Source of the DNA: Rhabdophis nuchalis
Taxonomy: Eukaryota; Chordata; Lepidosauria; Squamata; Natricidae
DNA: 64,000 nt
Reading direction: 5' to 3'
Assembly (NCBI GenBank): GCA_039707465.1
Contig: CM077647.1
Coordinates: 119,290,610 to 119,354,609, forward strand
Each line of letters starts with the position of its first letter. The stretch's first letter is position 1. A model generated the notes under the pieces. That model was not told the DNA's origin and ran no database searches. It saw nothing but the letters and a program-made list of their open reading frames with translations. Positions 10,506-20,812 of the stretch are shown piece after piece. A program made the translations under genes and the position numbers.

Positions 10506-11467
10506 TATAAGGACTAATATATTTTGGATCTTCCAGGCTGTAACTAGAATCATGCCATGGAGATGGCTTTGATACAAATATTCAGAAGTTGTTACAAAAA
10601 CAAAAAAATTCATCATTACTTGCACCATGGAAATGCAGTAGTATTACCGGTAGGCAGAGATTCAAACTGGCTTTTCCCTGACTCACAGGGGAAAGGGAGA
10701 AAAATACAATCAGATTTAAAGTATTTTGTTAATATAGCCTGCTCTATAAATCAAACTTCTAGTCTTCTTGTGAAGCCTGTTGCCTAATCTGAGCAACCTT
10801 GAAGCGCTAACACATGTATTGTACAAAGCCATCCTTTAAACATATTTGCTGAATAACTCACAAGGGTCTGGATTCACAAAACAGGTTAAGGCAAAATCAA
10901 ACCTCATTATGAAATTCAACAGTATATGAACTTCATCTGTAAAAGTAGTAAAATCAAGAAGTTGCACTTCAGTGCATCCAGTAGATACAGACCACAGAAA
11001 GATGATTCTGATGAGATTGTTTGACTTCCCCTTCATAGTCCAATAGTCATTGGACTATGGAATCCAATTTGCATTTCATATCAGCAAAACACCATCCTAG
11101 GCAAAGATGAGCAACAAGCTGGTCTATGCTTAACTTTTCTTGGCGTCAGAGTATTAGCTAGGCTGAGTAGGACAAAGAAGACTCCCAGCTGGAGGAGAAT
11201 AACATGGCAATGAGAACTGGAAAAATTACATATTGGATTAGTTTGTCTCTTTCACTGCATAACAGCACTGACAGGAACTCATAACCAATTCTGTCATTGC
11301 TATGTGGGGGAGACATAGCTGTAATTTCCTTCTGAGTGGAGATTCTTTCATCTCATTCCCTGACTAAAAAACTAACTCAATATCAGTAAAAACCAGAAAC
11401 AGGGATTCTAAAACCTTATCCTAAGATCAGGAACAATAAGCAATTTTTAATGATTGTTGGTATCTAT
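10506..11467. other. Intergenic sequence, no feature recognised
   Basis: No coding potential. Short frames at 10557-10787 and 10836-11036 have no recognisable domain. Confidence 0.5.
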
Positions 11468-11630
11468 AAATAATAAATAAATAAATAAATAATTTAATTT
11501 ATAGCCCGCTCTCTCTCCCCGAAGGGACTCGAGGCGGGGCACAGGGAAATTAAAAATCATATAAAATCACAGACAATACAATATTAAAAAAGAATTAAAT
11601 GAAACCCTGTGCTAAAATCTCCAAAGCTAT
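11468..11630 (-). mobile_element. CR1/L2-type LINE 3' tail fragment
   Basis: An (AAAT)n tract is followed by tatagcccgctctctctcc and gggactcgaggcggggcaca, the reverse-oriented 3' end seen in the copies at 6220, 41930 and 45280. Only about 160 bp of the element remains. Confidence 0.8.
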
Positions 11631-11634
11631 ACAG

Positions 11635-12640
11635 TGGGAACAGTGTTTGACTCAGTATTCCAGCAAGCAATAATTAAGGCATTGTTCAACCAAGGCATAA
11701 CACTGCTTACATAACCTTGCTACAATCAATGTATGAAAAAACAATGGCAACAATTTGTCTTAATGATCTTAAGGTGAAAATCAACATAGAATGGGGTATA
11801 CGACAAGGCAATACAATATCCTTTTCTCAGCCTGCCTTGAAGAAGTATTTTGCAAACTAGACTGGGCAAAAGATGGAATAAAGATCAATGACATCTATTT
11901 AAATCACTTAAGATTTGCAGATGATGATGCTCTCTTCTCACAAGTCCCACAGATACAAGAGCTGCACAAAGCAGGAGAACCATTCGGCTTAAAAATAGAC
12001 CTGGTCATTTTTAATAAATTCACCAAAGAAAAGAAAAGTTTTTATATCTGGAGAAGAACTAGACGTAGTAGACCACTACATATACCTTGGATCTCAATGG
12101 AAGGTGATACAATAAAGAAAACTGAACAGCATTTTAAATGTAGTTGGCAGGCATTTGCAAGCTAAGCAAGATTTTCAAAAAAACAAAAACAAAAACCCAT
12201 GCCTGAAAAGTTTTCAATCAATGTATGCTACCTGCTCTAACATATGCCGGTGAAACATGGACGCTAACCTCCCAATTGATAAAAAAGCTATGAATGGCAC
12301 AGAGAGCCATGGAAAGATACATGCTCAGCATTACAAAACAAGATACAAAGACCTGCACATGGATTAGAGAAGAAACAAACGTATATGCTATCAAAAGAGT
12401 AAAAGAATTGAAATGGAAGTGGGCTGAAAACTGATGGCAGTCATAGAATGGATCCTATTGAATAAAAAGCATAAATGAAAGAGACTTAAAACAGAATGGA
12501 TTAACAATATCAGCAAGTATTGTAGGCCCAATTGGCAAAACAAAGCTCAGGACTATATTGGTTGGAAACATGTGGAAGAGGCCTTCATCCTTCATTGGAT
12601 AGACAATGCTAAAGTGATGATGATGATGATGATGACAACA
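11635..12640 (+). mobile_element. RTE-clade LINE fragment (RT and C-terminus) with (ATG)n tail
   Basis: Coding remnants on the + strand match RTE-type reverse transcriptase: a TFDSV-like motif near 11650, GIRQGNTISFSACLEEVF near 11795-11850, and INDIYLNHLRFADDDALFS near 11885-11940 with an FADD catalytic box. HYIYLGSQW-like coding follows near 12075. Stops and frameshifts are frequent. The copy ends in a gatgatgatgatgatga run at 12615-12635, a typical RTE 3' microsatellite. Confidence 0.8.
11791..12165 (+). pseudogene. RTE-type reverse transcriptase remnant
   Basis: Open for 124 codons. It covers RT motifs B and C (RQYNILFSACLEEVF, HLRFADDDALFSQ) and the following GLKIDLVIFNKFT region that matches the KVGLKMN...KTK segment of RTE proteins. 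It starts inside the domain and has no endonuclease, so it is a relic. Confidence 0.7.
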
Positions 12641-12734
12641 GTGGGAAAGATACAGATAACAGGAGGGATGTCATTCCCAGGGAATTGGGGAGGGGGGGAG
12701 GGTCTGTCCCAAAGAGGGCTATTGCATCGGTACT

Positions 12735-13427
12735 GTGAGTGGGCGGTGCAGGTATGGCGGGAGCCAAGGGCCATATTGTGTAAGGGGAGGGCGCACTCGC
12801 TATCTTCGTGCGGTGGCGCGCTCCGGCCCTTACGGCTCCTCTTGCAACCCAGGGGGTTTAGGATCTCAGGGCCTGGGTCTTCGGCTGATGCTATGTAACG
12901 CCAGGTCCATGGTCAATAAAGCCCCCCTCATTCACGATCTAGATTTGGAGGGGAGTGCGGACCTGGCGGGTATTACGGAGATCTGGTTGGGCCAAGAGGA
13001 GGGTGCCCCTCATGGAAATGTGCCCACCAGGTTACCGTGCATTTCACCAGCCTAGAGCTCAGGGTCGGGGGTGGGGGTGGGGGTGGCGGTTGTTATAAAG
13101 GAGAGTCTGGATCCGAGGGAGACCACTGTGCCTCAGATAGCCGGATGTGAGTCTCTCTGTGTGAAGTGGGGTCATGGGAGGCAGTTGGGCCTGCTGATCG
13201 TGTATCTGGCTCCCCACTACATATCAGCAGCCCTACCCGAGCTTCTCAATGTGATAGCCGAGATGGCAGTTGGCACCCCCAGACTGTTAGTCATGGGGGA
13301 TTTCAACCTGCCGTCAGTAGGTGAGACATCTGAGATGGCACGGGAGTTCATGGCCTCCATGACGGCCATGGACCTGACTCAGTTAATTCATGACCCACCC
13401 ACACTGGAGGACATACACTGGATCTAG
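12735..13427 (+). pseudogene. LINE endonuclease domain (broken)
   Basis: Two frames (12735-13055 and 13071-13427) together show [49 protein letters not shown] and LLVMGDFNLPSVG, the APE-type endonuclease motifs. A frameshift near 13060 separates them. The SDH motif is lost or displaced around the MITE insertion. Confidence 0.75.
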
Positions 13428-13468
13428 CTTTTGTCTCTGGCCAGTGGTTGAGTGATCTTGGTTTAGGG

Positions 13469-13603
13469 CAGGGGTCTGCAAAGTTGGCTCTTTTAAGACT
13501 CGTGGACTTCAACTCCCAAAGTTCCCCAGCCAGCATAGCTGGCTGGTGAATTCTGGGAGTTGAAGTCCACCAGTCTTAAAAGAGCCGACTTTGCAGACCC
13601 CTG
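13469..13603. mobile_element. 135-bp palindromic hAT MITE with perfect 8-bp target duplication
   Basis: Begins CAGGGGTCTGCAAAG and ends with its inverse complement. The whole unit folds into a long hairpin around agccagcatagctggct. An 8-bp duplication, gtttaggg, lies at 13461-13468 and 13604-13611. CAG termini and 8-bp duplications are diagnostic of hAT transposition. The same family occurs at 50205-50339 with identical length. Confidence 0.9.
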
Positions 13604-13708
13604 GTTTAGGGGAAATAGCCATCAAACCCGTCATGGTCAGATCACTCTCTCCTCCGGCTTGACTTTCCAACCGCTGCACCCTACCGTGGGGAGGCGGAAC
13701 CGGAATCG

Positions 13709-14155
13709 GTGATATGGTTCCGCCCCAGGCACCTAATGGACCCTGAGAGGTTCCAGATGGAGCTTGGGCCAATACCTGAGACACTGACCCACGACTTGAC
13801 TGAGGACCTGGTGGCCGCCTGGAACAGTGCGGCCACGGGGGCCCTGGACCGGATCGTGCCTTTGTGGCCTCTAACCTGGCGCCGAACCACCTTGGCTCCT
13901 TGGTTCTCCGAGGAGCTGAGGGTGATGAAGCGTCGGAAGAGATGCCTAGAGAGTGGTTGGAGGGCCTCCCGCTCCGAATGTGACCGAACACTGGTAAAGT
14001 CTTATTTAAAGACCTACCTAGTGGTGATAAGAGCGGCGAAACGCAATTATTTCTCCGCTCATGTCATGTCTGCAGATAACCGACCAGCCGCCCTGTTTAG
14101 GGTGACCCGCTCCCTTCTTCACTTGAAGGCGCGGGATGCTCCCCTACAGGGTTGA
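13709..14155 (+). pseudogene. LINE ORF2 linker region
   Basis: Shows LAPWFSEELRVMKRRKR and NRPAALFRVTRSLLH. It ends at a TGA where sister copies read a CGA codon (QGRAEEF), so this stop is a decay mutation. Confidence 0.75.
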
Positions 14156-14209
14156 GCGGAGGATTTTGGGCGTTATCTGCATGATAAAATCGATCAGATT
14201 CGGGACGGG

Positions 14210-15172
14210 TTGGCCTCCGACTGGACTAGTTCAGACGGGCTGACAGAGGCAGGTCCTGAGAGTGTTATCTGGGAGGAGTTCGATCCTGTGACTCCTGAGG
14301 ACATGGACAGGATACTGGGGCGGCTGAACGCCACCACATGCTTATTGGACCCGTGTCTCTCCTGGCTGGTACTGGCCTCCCAGGAGGTTACACGAGGCTG
14401 GCTCCAGGGAATTATTAACACTTCTTTGAGTGAGGGGTTTCTGCCGGACACCTTGAAAGAGGTAGTGGTGAAACCCCTCCTCAAGAAGCCCTCTCTGGAT
14501 CCGGCTGTTTTGGCCAACTATCGTCCCGTCTTCAACCTTCGATTCATTGTGAAGGTTGTTGAGAGTGTGGTGGCGCGACAGCTTCCTCAGCACCTGGATG
14601 AAGCTGTCTATCTGGACTCGCGCCAGTCCGGCTTTCGGCCTGGGCGCAGCACGGAGACGGCATTGGTTGCGTTGGTCGATGATCTCTGGAGGGCTCGGGA
14701 TAGGGGTTGTTCATCTATCCTGGTCCTGTTAGATCTCTCAGCGGCTTTTGATACCATCGACCATGGTATCTTGCTGCACCGGTTGGAGGGGTTAGGGGTG
14801 GGGGGCACCGTTTTATGGTGGTTCTCCTCCTATCTCTCAGACCGGTCGCAGTTTGTGTTGGCAGGGGGGCAGAGGTTGACATCAAGGTGCCTCACTTGTG
14901 GGGTCCCACAGGGGTCGGTCCTCTCGCCCCTCCTGTTCAACATCTATGTGAAGCCGTTGGGTGAGATCATCCGTGGTTTTGGTGTAGTGTTCCATCAGTA
15001 CGCTGATGATACTCAGCTCTACATCTCTACCCTGGACCACCCCAACGATGCTGTGGAAGTGATGTCCCAGTGTCTGGAGGCTGTGCGAGTCTGGATGGGG
15101 AGGAACAGGCTCCGACTCAACCCATCCAAGACCAAGTGGTTGTGGCTTCCGCATCACGGTATAGCCAGCTGA
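14210..15172 (+). pseudogene. LINE reverse transcriptase domain
   Basis: A 320-codon frame contains VKPLLKKPSLDPAVLANYRP, SGFRPGRSTETALVALVDDLW, LLDLSAAFDTIDHGIL, GVPQGSVLSPLLFN and QYADDTQLYIS, so the RT core looks intact. A frameshift near 15170 moves the C-terminal region to the frame 15070-15564 (NLGVLLDSRLS, SRLDYCNALYMGLP, LQLVQNAAARGI), and a further shift leads to 15573-15800. Confidence 0.8.
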
Positions 15173-16150
15173 TGCCATCTCTGGCTATTGGGGGCGAGTC
15201 AGTGGCCCCCACAGAGAGGGCTCGCAACTTGGGTGTCCTCCTGGACTCTCGGCTGTCTTTAGAAGATCACCTGACGGCTGTGGCCAGGAGGGCTTTCTAC
15301 CAGGTTCACCTGATACGCCAGTTTCGCCCCTTTCTGGATCGTGACGCCTTACGCACGGTCACTCAAGCCCTCATCACCTCCCGCCTGGATTATTGTAACG
15401 CTCTCTACATGGGGCTTCCCTTGAGGTGCACCCAGAGGCTCCAGTTGGTTCAGAATGCGGCCGCACGGGGGATTCTGGGAGCGTCTAGATGCTCCCATGT
15501 GACACCTCTCCTGTGTGAGCTGCACTGGCTGCCTGTGGCTTTCCGGGTGCGCTTCAAGGCTTAAAGCGCTCCATGGCAAGGAACCTGGTTACTTGCAAGA
15601 CCGCCTCCTGCTGCCAAATACCTCCCACTGACCAGTTCGCTCCCACAGAGAGGGCCTCCTCAGGGTGCCGTCGGCCAGACAATGTCGGCTTGCGACCCCC
15701 AGGGGGAGAGCCTTCTCTGTGGCAGCTCCTACCCTCTGGAATGACCTACCCTCTGAACTACGGACGATCACGGGCCTACATCTCTTCTGTCAGGCCCTGA
15801 AGACACACTTATTTTGTGCTGCCGGCCTGTCATAGTTTTAAAGTGATTTTAGTACGGGGTTTTTAAACACAGGCCCATTACATTTAATTCACTTTAACAT
15901 ACTATTTTAGCTTTTGTATTACCCATTTTATTATGGCTGTACACCACCCTGAATCCCGGATGGGAGAAGGGCAGTATATAAATTGAATAAAACTAAAACT
16001 AAACTAAACAGGGGCAGGTGCTATAACTGAAAAAGGTCTTGCAAGATGTCACTATTTAATTGACGAAGTCCAGAGCATGTTCACCACAAAGGCCATATCT
16101 ATTTTCTCCATCTGCTTACTTTCATGTTGTCCTTCCCACCCCCTGGGAAG

Positions 16151-16151
<1 letters not shown>

Positions 16152-16206
<55 letters not shown>
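16152..16206 (+). repeat. (AC)n microsatellite
   Basis: About 27 CA repeats. Confidence 0.95.
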
Positions 16207-16209
<3 letters not shown>

Positions 16210-17358
16210 TTTACGCTGTAGAATGGCTTACTGCTGGTTTACTTCTAATGTTCTCAGTCAAGATATTGTATGGGAATTGCAGATTAATAGGGAAGGTTGA
16301 TATAGGCGGGGACTGCAGGTCCTGGGAAGAGGAGACAGTTTAGCTATATAATTATATGGGCAGGCTGGATTCGTACAACACTGGGCATCTTATAGTATGA
16401 TTTAGTCAATACTCAAAACATAAAAGCGATGTTCCCTGTAATTTCTGACATGCTACATACAGAGAAAAAATGTTTTCTGCAGCTTTTCAAAAATCAAAAA
16501 CAATTTATGCACCATAGTGCAAACAAATAAGTATATTGCAAATAAATGCAATCGCCACGTTTACATATTTTTATAATTATAGATAATATTTGATGAGCCC
16601 GGAATCTTGGACTGCTGTTGGTTGTTGAGTGAAACAATTCTTAAATGAAACTTATATGATTGCTTTGCTCAACAACTGCAATCCTGACATTCCTGGTTGC
16701 ATTCATCAAACAATCATGTGGGTCCTTAAATGGACGGACTCTCAGGTTAGGAATGTGAGATACCTTGGGGGTGGGGGGAGCTGGGAGCTGAAAATCCTTT
16801 CTGCTAAAATCCAAGCAGAATTTTTAAACTGGCGGCCCACGGGCTAGATGCATCACACACAGACCATGCTCAACAGGGCCCCACAAAGGCAAAAAACCCT
16901 CAAGACACGTCACATGACAGAACTGAGTTTGACATCCATGCCTTAAAGGGAGAGGCATTCATGCAGGGCCTGTGCTGGACCTCCCAGGGTCTCTACCACC
17001 AAACAGTGGCACCCCACACTACTTAATTTATTGTGCTGTTTCTCTATTCTTTGCTTGGATTTCAGCTCTCTCTCATCTCTAGGGGCTGGCTGAAAAGGCT
17101 GCCTGCTAAATGATGTCATGTGATTTGAGCTCAAATCATCAAGATAGGCAGCCCTCTCTCATTATTTTTCCATCATTTCCTTTTCTGGATGTATTCTAAA
17201 CATATTTAGCCTTAATTATTAATTTTAAAAATGAATTGCTTATTAACAACAGGGCACACATATTACCGAATCACTTTTTGAGGAGGAGGTTCAAAGGGGC
17301 CTGTCAGGAGCCACTTCTCAGTACAGAGCAGGCCAATGACATTGCAAGAGGCTCTCGG
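16207..17358. other. Intergenic sequence with decayed MITE fragments
   Basis: Near 16605-16760 the blocks ggttgttgagtgaaacaattc and gcaatcctgac resemble the 'tagtcctcgacttac' MITE family. The rest has no recognised feature. Confidence 0.4.
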
Positions 17359-17366
17359 GTCAGGCC

Positions 17367-17516
17367 CAGTGGTGGGTTTCTGCAGGCTCGCACCTACTCA
17401 CGAGAGCCGGTTGGTGAAATTTAGAGAACCGGTGAGAGGGGGTCCCACCGGCGTACCTGGAAGTAAATCTGGCCCGCCGCTGCCAGTGACCCAACGGGAA
17501 GGAAAGGAAAGAAGAA

Positions 17517-17588
<72 letters not shown>

Positions 17589-17764
17589 ATTTATCATCAC
17601 AATTGAGTCCAAAATTTTGGTTGCTAAGCAAGAGCGTTGTTAAATGAGTTTCACCACATTTTAAAAGGTGGCCACTTCCACCCTGTCACATGACTGCCAA
17701 GCCACGCCCACAAAATAGGCCATACCTACAGAGTAGGTTCTAAAAAATTTGAAACCCACCACTG
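17367..17764. mobile_element. hAT MITE ('cagtggtggg' family) expanded by an (AAAG)n tract
   Basis: Ends are cagtggtgggtttc and gaaacccaccactg, exact inverted repeats. A perfect 8-bp duplication, gtcaggcc, lies at 17359-17366 and 17765-17772. Inside is an (AAAG)n array (17500-17589), followed by a piece of another MITE family (caattgagtccaaaattt, gttgctaagc), so the element holds a nested or captured fragment. Confidence 0.85.
17500..17589 (+). repeat. (AAAG)n microsatellite
   Basis: About 20 AAAG units inside the hAT MITE. Confidence 0.95.
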
Positions 17765-17772
17765 GTCAGGCC

Positions 17773-18591
17773 TCATATATCTCTAACAGGATCCAAATTG
17801 AGAGCTACAAGCTGAAAGGAAACTGTAAAGAAGTAATATTACTGGATGATAATAATTCTATGCATATGTATTGGATGGATAATATGGGATTTTATATAAA
17901 CTGTAAGTGATGACTGTGGTGAGGGGGCACAGAAGTTTTGCAACCAATCAACACACTATATGTAACTGGAGGATGGTTTTTACGTTTTATGTCTATTTAT
18001 GTTTGTCTGTTTAAAAATAAAATAAATTGTTTTAAAATTAAGGCTGAAAGGAAACTGCTTGTCTACTGTCCTGGGAAATAGCTGGTGCTGAGCCAAAGCA
18101 GTGGCCTTAGGCAATTTCATGATGCCTAAAATATTATTTTGGAAAAACTTAATTTTGTGCCCATTCAATTTTTATCATGCATATGATTTTTGCAAATAAT
18201 GTGGGAGGGAACATAACATGGGAGAATCAGTATTAGTGTAAAATTGTACCAAAGGAACTGTGAACCAGCATCTCTTTCCTCCATCCATCATGTCCTATAA
18301 AAACTTGTGGGATAATGTTCACACAACCCTCCCTCACAAGGCCTTTAGAACAAAAGAAATTGCAGTTGTAGAAATGCTGGAAAGCACAATGCTCTATTAT
18401 GTGACCCACTGCTAAAGGTTGGTGTCCTCAGGTCATGATTGCCAAACAATTCCCAACCCACATCATCTTTAGCCATCTAACTAATGAAAAGGAGATTCTT
18501 GATATATTGATGCCTCTCCACAATTGTCTGGTTATCAATCAAGATTAGAGGAAGTTATGTGAGGCCTCTTCCTTTACAAAGTGACTTAGTT
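17773..18591. other. Intergenic sequence, nothing recognised
   Basis: AT-rich DNA without coding or repeat signatures that I can name. Confidence 0.5.
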
Positions 18592-18838
18592 ATATAGTGG
18601 TACCTCAGGACTCATTGTTAATTGGTTCCGGGAGGTGCGATGAGTACCCAAAATGATCAGTACTAAACACATTTTCCCCATAAGGAATATTGTAGCGAGT
18701 CACAAGGCAGCTGACCCCAACAAGTTCTAGATTATGTGTTGGGTACCAAACAAACTATGAACACAAGAACAAAATGTTCGTATCAAAATGCATTGAGTAC
18801 CAAATTCAATGCATTTCAGAGCAGTTGAGTACCAAGGT
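18592..18838. mobile_element. Tigger/mariner-like MITE, 'tagtggtacctc' family
   Basis: The left end is tatagtggtacctcaggact and the right end is ttgagtaccaaggtgtg, which are inverse-related. The internal gttaattggttccggg and gatgagtaccc motifs repeat in inverted order. Shares blocks with 10125-10505. Confidence 0.6.
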
Positions 18839-19124
18839 GTGTGTGTGTATGTGTGTGTGTGTATATATATGTATATGTTAGATTTTTAAGGGCTGAAAAT
18901 AAAGAGACCAGGATGGATCCATTTCAGGCTTATTAGCCTGAAATCTAAAAATCTAACACATATCTAAAAAATTTCACACAGCAGTAATCCAATTGGTTCT
19001 CTGTCTGGATGATCTCTAGGTTGAGTCGAAGGGCAGAGAGGGATGACGTTAAGTCTCCTCCCCTTAAAGGGACCCCTGAACAGAAGCTGTGATAATATTC
19101 TCTCATATATATATGAGCCGAAGC

Positions 19125-19155
19125 CTGATGGTGATGGGGGTGATCCCATCGAAAC
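19125..19155 (+). ncRNA. Hammerhead-ribozyme-like core, copy 1
   Basis: CUGAUGG (19125-19131), U, stem II GAUGGG (19133-19138), loop gg-ugau, CCCAUC (19145-19150), then GAAAC (19151-19155). The layout matches the hammerhead core CUGANGA / stem II / GAAA, with one core change (last A to G). Stems I and III are not obvious, so activity is doubtful. Confidence 0.55.
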
Positions 19156-19267
19156 GTTGCAAAAACACCTTTAATTTTACACGGGAAAAGACCCGAATAA
19201 ACCAAAATCTACATACCTATACCCGTGAAAATCTACGAAAACATATATATATATGTATATATATCAC

Positions 19268-19298
19268 GTTTCGACAAGATCTCACTTGTCATCATCAG
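19268..19298 (-). ncRNA. Hammerhead-ribozyme-like core, copy 2
   Basis: On the minus strand: CUGAUGA (19298-19292), A/U spacer, GACAAG (19290-19285), loop, CUUGUC (19278-19273), GAAAC (19272-19268). The core consensus is perfect. It overlaps the end of the endonuclease reading frame, whose last residues LPDDDK are encoded by the core itself. Confidence 0.6.
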
Positions 19299-19752
19299 GC
19301 AGGCTTGTGTCTGTGAGTGTGACTGCGAAGGCATCGCCCCTCTTTAAATCTTGGTGGGGGGGGGGTGGAGTGCTGACTATTGTTGTGAGTGGGTTGATTG
19401 GCTGTGCAGTTGCATCGTGACTGGTAGATTGATGCTGATTGGTCTCATTTGTATGTTTCTCCTTGTTTTGAATTTCAACGGCTTGGCTGGAGGGTGGGGC
19501 TCGTCTGCTGGTCAATGCTGGCTTCCAGATATCTGCTAGGCGGGAGGTATCATCACGTCTGTTCATGCTGCTAGATTGTTTCTCTATTTCAATGGCTTCT
19601 CTGATTATTCTCCTGTTGAGCTGTTCCGCCTTGAAGATCATTTTAGTTCCTTGAAAGTCAATGTCATGTCCTGTAGTTTTGAAATGTTGATAGAGAGATG
19701 AGGTATTAAGATGATTTTTTAAAGCATTTTTATGTTCAGCAATAGTCAGCAC
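19282..19752 (-). pseudogene. Penelope-like GIY-YIG endonuclease C-terminal remnant
   Basis: The 156-codon frame begins IAEHKNALKNHLNTSSLYQHFKTTGHDIDF and continues to EQLNRRIIREAIEIEK. This is the characteristic end of the GIY-YIG nuclease of Penelope-like elements (an EHK...H..TGH..D segment, then the REAIEI motif with the catalytic Glu). The GIY and YIG motifs themselves would lie upstream (beyond 19752) and are absent. There the sequence turns into an inverted copy of the element's end. A low-complexity tail follows, then the stop inside the hammerhead-like core. It is a 5'-truncated relic. Confidence 0.75.
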
Positions 19753-19820
19753 TCCACCCCCCCATCAAGATTTAAAGAGGGGCGATGCCTCCGCAGTCAC
19801 ACTCACAGACACAAGTCTGC

Positions 19821-19851
19821 CTGATGATGACAAGTGAGATCTTGTCGAAAC
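19821..19851 (+). ncRNA. Hammerhead-ribozyme-like core, copy 3
   Basis: CUGAUGA (19821-19827), U, GACAAG (19829-19834), loop ugagau, CUUGUC (19841-19846), GAAAC (19847-19851). Just upstream, CAGAC/GUCUG (19806-19810, 19815-19819) forms a 5-bp hairpin that could be stem I of a permuted arrangement. A matching stem III was not found by eye. Confidence 0.6.
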
Positions 19852-19923
19852 GTTGCAACAACTTTTCTATGCCTTATACACGGGAAAATCCCCGAAGCTT
19901 CAGCTGGCCATACTTCATCTACT

Positions 19924-19990
19924 GGGATTTGAACCGGCACTTTCCAGCATTTCAGGCAAGCCTTCCTATGCCTTGAGCTAACCGGCTTTC
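19924..19990 (-). tRNA. tRNA-like sequence with Pol III A and B boxes (pseudo-tRNA or SINE head)
   Basis: The minus strand reads ggttagctcaaggc (A-box-like TAGCTCAAGG) and, about 45 nt later, ccGGTTCAAATCCca (B box). The spacing suits a tRNA gene or SINE head. It sits between 18-bp inverted repeats (cttcagctggccatactt at about 19897-19914, with its complement at about 20010-20027). I cannot fold a clean acceptor stem or assign an anticodon, so a functional tRNA is unlikely. Confidence 0.4.
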
Positions 19991-20111
19991 CCTGAAAGCT
20001 TTCCCTGAAAGTATGGCCAGCTGAAGAAGGCTAAAAAGCCTGAAATAGTTCTATCCTGGTCTTTTAATTATTAAATCAGCCCTTAAAAAATCTAACACAT
20101 ACCTAAAAAAC

Positions 20112-20412
20112 AGCAGCAATCTTAATGGGTCTCTGTCTGGATGATCTCTAGGTTGAGTCGAAGGGCAGAGAAGGATGACAGTTTGTCTCCTCCCTTAAAC
20201 GGGCCTAAAAACAGGAGCTGTAAAAATATTCTCTCATATATATAAAAAATATATAAAAATATTCTCTCATATATATATATATATATGAGAGAATATTTTC
20301 ACAGCTCCTGTTCAGGGCCCCTTTAAGGAAGGAGACTTAAACGTCATCTCTCTCTGCCCTTCGACTCAACCCAGAGATCATCCAGACAAAGAACCAATTA
20401 GATTACTGCTGT
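20112..20412. repeat. Inverted repeat, arms about 130 bp, of PLE terminal sequence
   Basis: The left arm 20112-20248 (agcaatc..gggtctctgtctggatgatc...) and right arm 20283-20412 (its imperfect complement, ...gatcatccagacaaagaacc) flank an (AT)n-rich centre. A third copy lies at 18970-19115. Confidence 0.8.
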
Positions 20413-20445
20413 GTGATTTATATATATATATATATATATGATTTG

Positions 20446-20812
20446 TGCTTCAGATCTAACAGACAGGAGGTTATTACAATGTAAAAGGTTCATTGAATCA
20501 TGTGTGTTGCACAATCCAAACCTGCCAGCAGCAAAACATCCTCAAATAACCAATTATATACTTTAATACTATACATACATTTGGATCTGCATTTATTCAT
20601 ATTTAGAATAGACCCATTATAATCAATAGGACATGTTTTAGTTTTTAGCTGTCTTTTTAAGTTCAAAGTATCTATTTTATGTCTGAATTTGTACAGAAAA
20701 AAAACTCTAGCAGGGTGTGCCAATTAAAACCAAGCATTACAACTAGCATACTGCTTACCCATTTTGCCTTTCAGCTCCACCCTAGGAGCCTTCCAGGCAG
20801 GAAACCATTTTT
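20446..20812. other. Intergenic sequence, nothing recognised
   Basis: AT-rich. Short frames lack coding character. Confidence 0.5.

Larger units (their letters stand above)
12655..15990 (+). mobile_element. Nearly complete CR1/L2-type LINE, degraded, interrupted by a hAT MITE
   Basis: The + strand carries the same order as 9345-6126: endonuclease (12735-13427), linker (13709-14155), RT (14210-15172) and C-terminal region (15070-15800). It then has the family 3' end (tggctgtacaccaccctgaa, gggcagtatataaattgaa) and an AAACT-rich tail to about 15990. ORF2 has several frameshifts and stops (for example TGA near 14153, shift near 15170). It inserted next to the RTE tail and was later hit by the palindromic MITE at 13469-13603, so it is older than that MITE. 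Confidence 0.85.
18850..20445. mobile_element. Penelope-like retroelement (PLE) cluster with inverted repeats
   Basis: This 1.6-kb region holds a GIY-YIG endonuclease remnant (minus strand, 19282-19752), three hammerhead-like cores (19125-19155 +, 19268-19298 -, 19821-19851 +) and three related copies of an about 140-bp block. The block reads tggatgatctctaggttgag, tcgaagggcagag, then ctctcatatatat, at 18970-19115, 20112-20248 and, inverted, 20283-20412. Partial inverted copies and terminal-repeat-like (pLTR) ends are typical of PLE insertions. No reverse transcriptase part is visible, so the copies are 5'-truncated. Confidence 0.75.

Noticed and set aside
19267..19872. Inverted copies of the PLE end considered as LTRs of a retrovirus
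   Set aside because: No primer-binding site, gag, pol or env coding. The GIY-YIG end and hammerhead-like cores fit a Penelope-like element.
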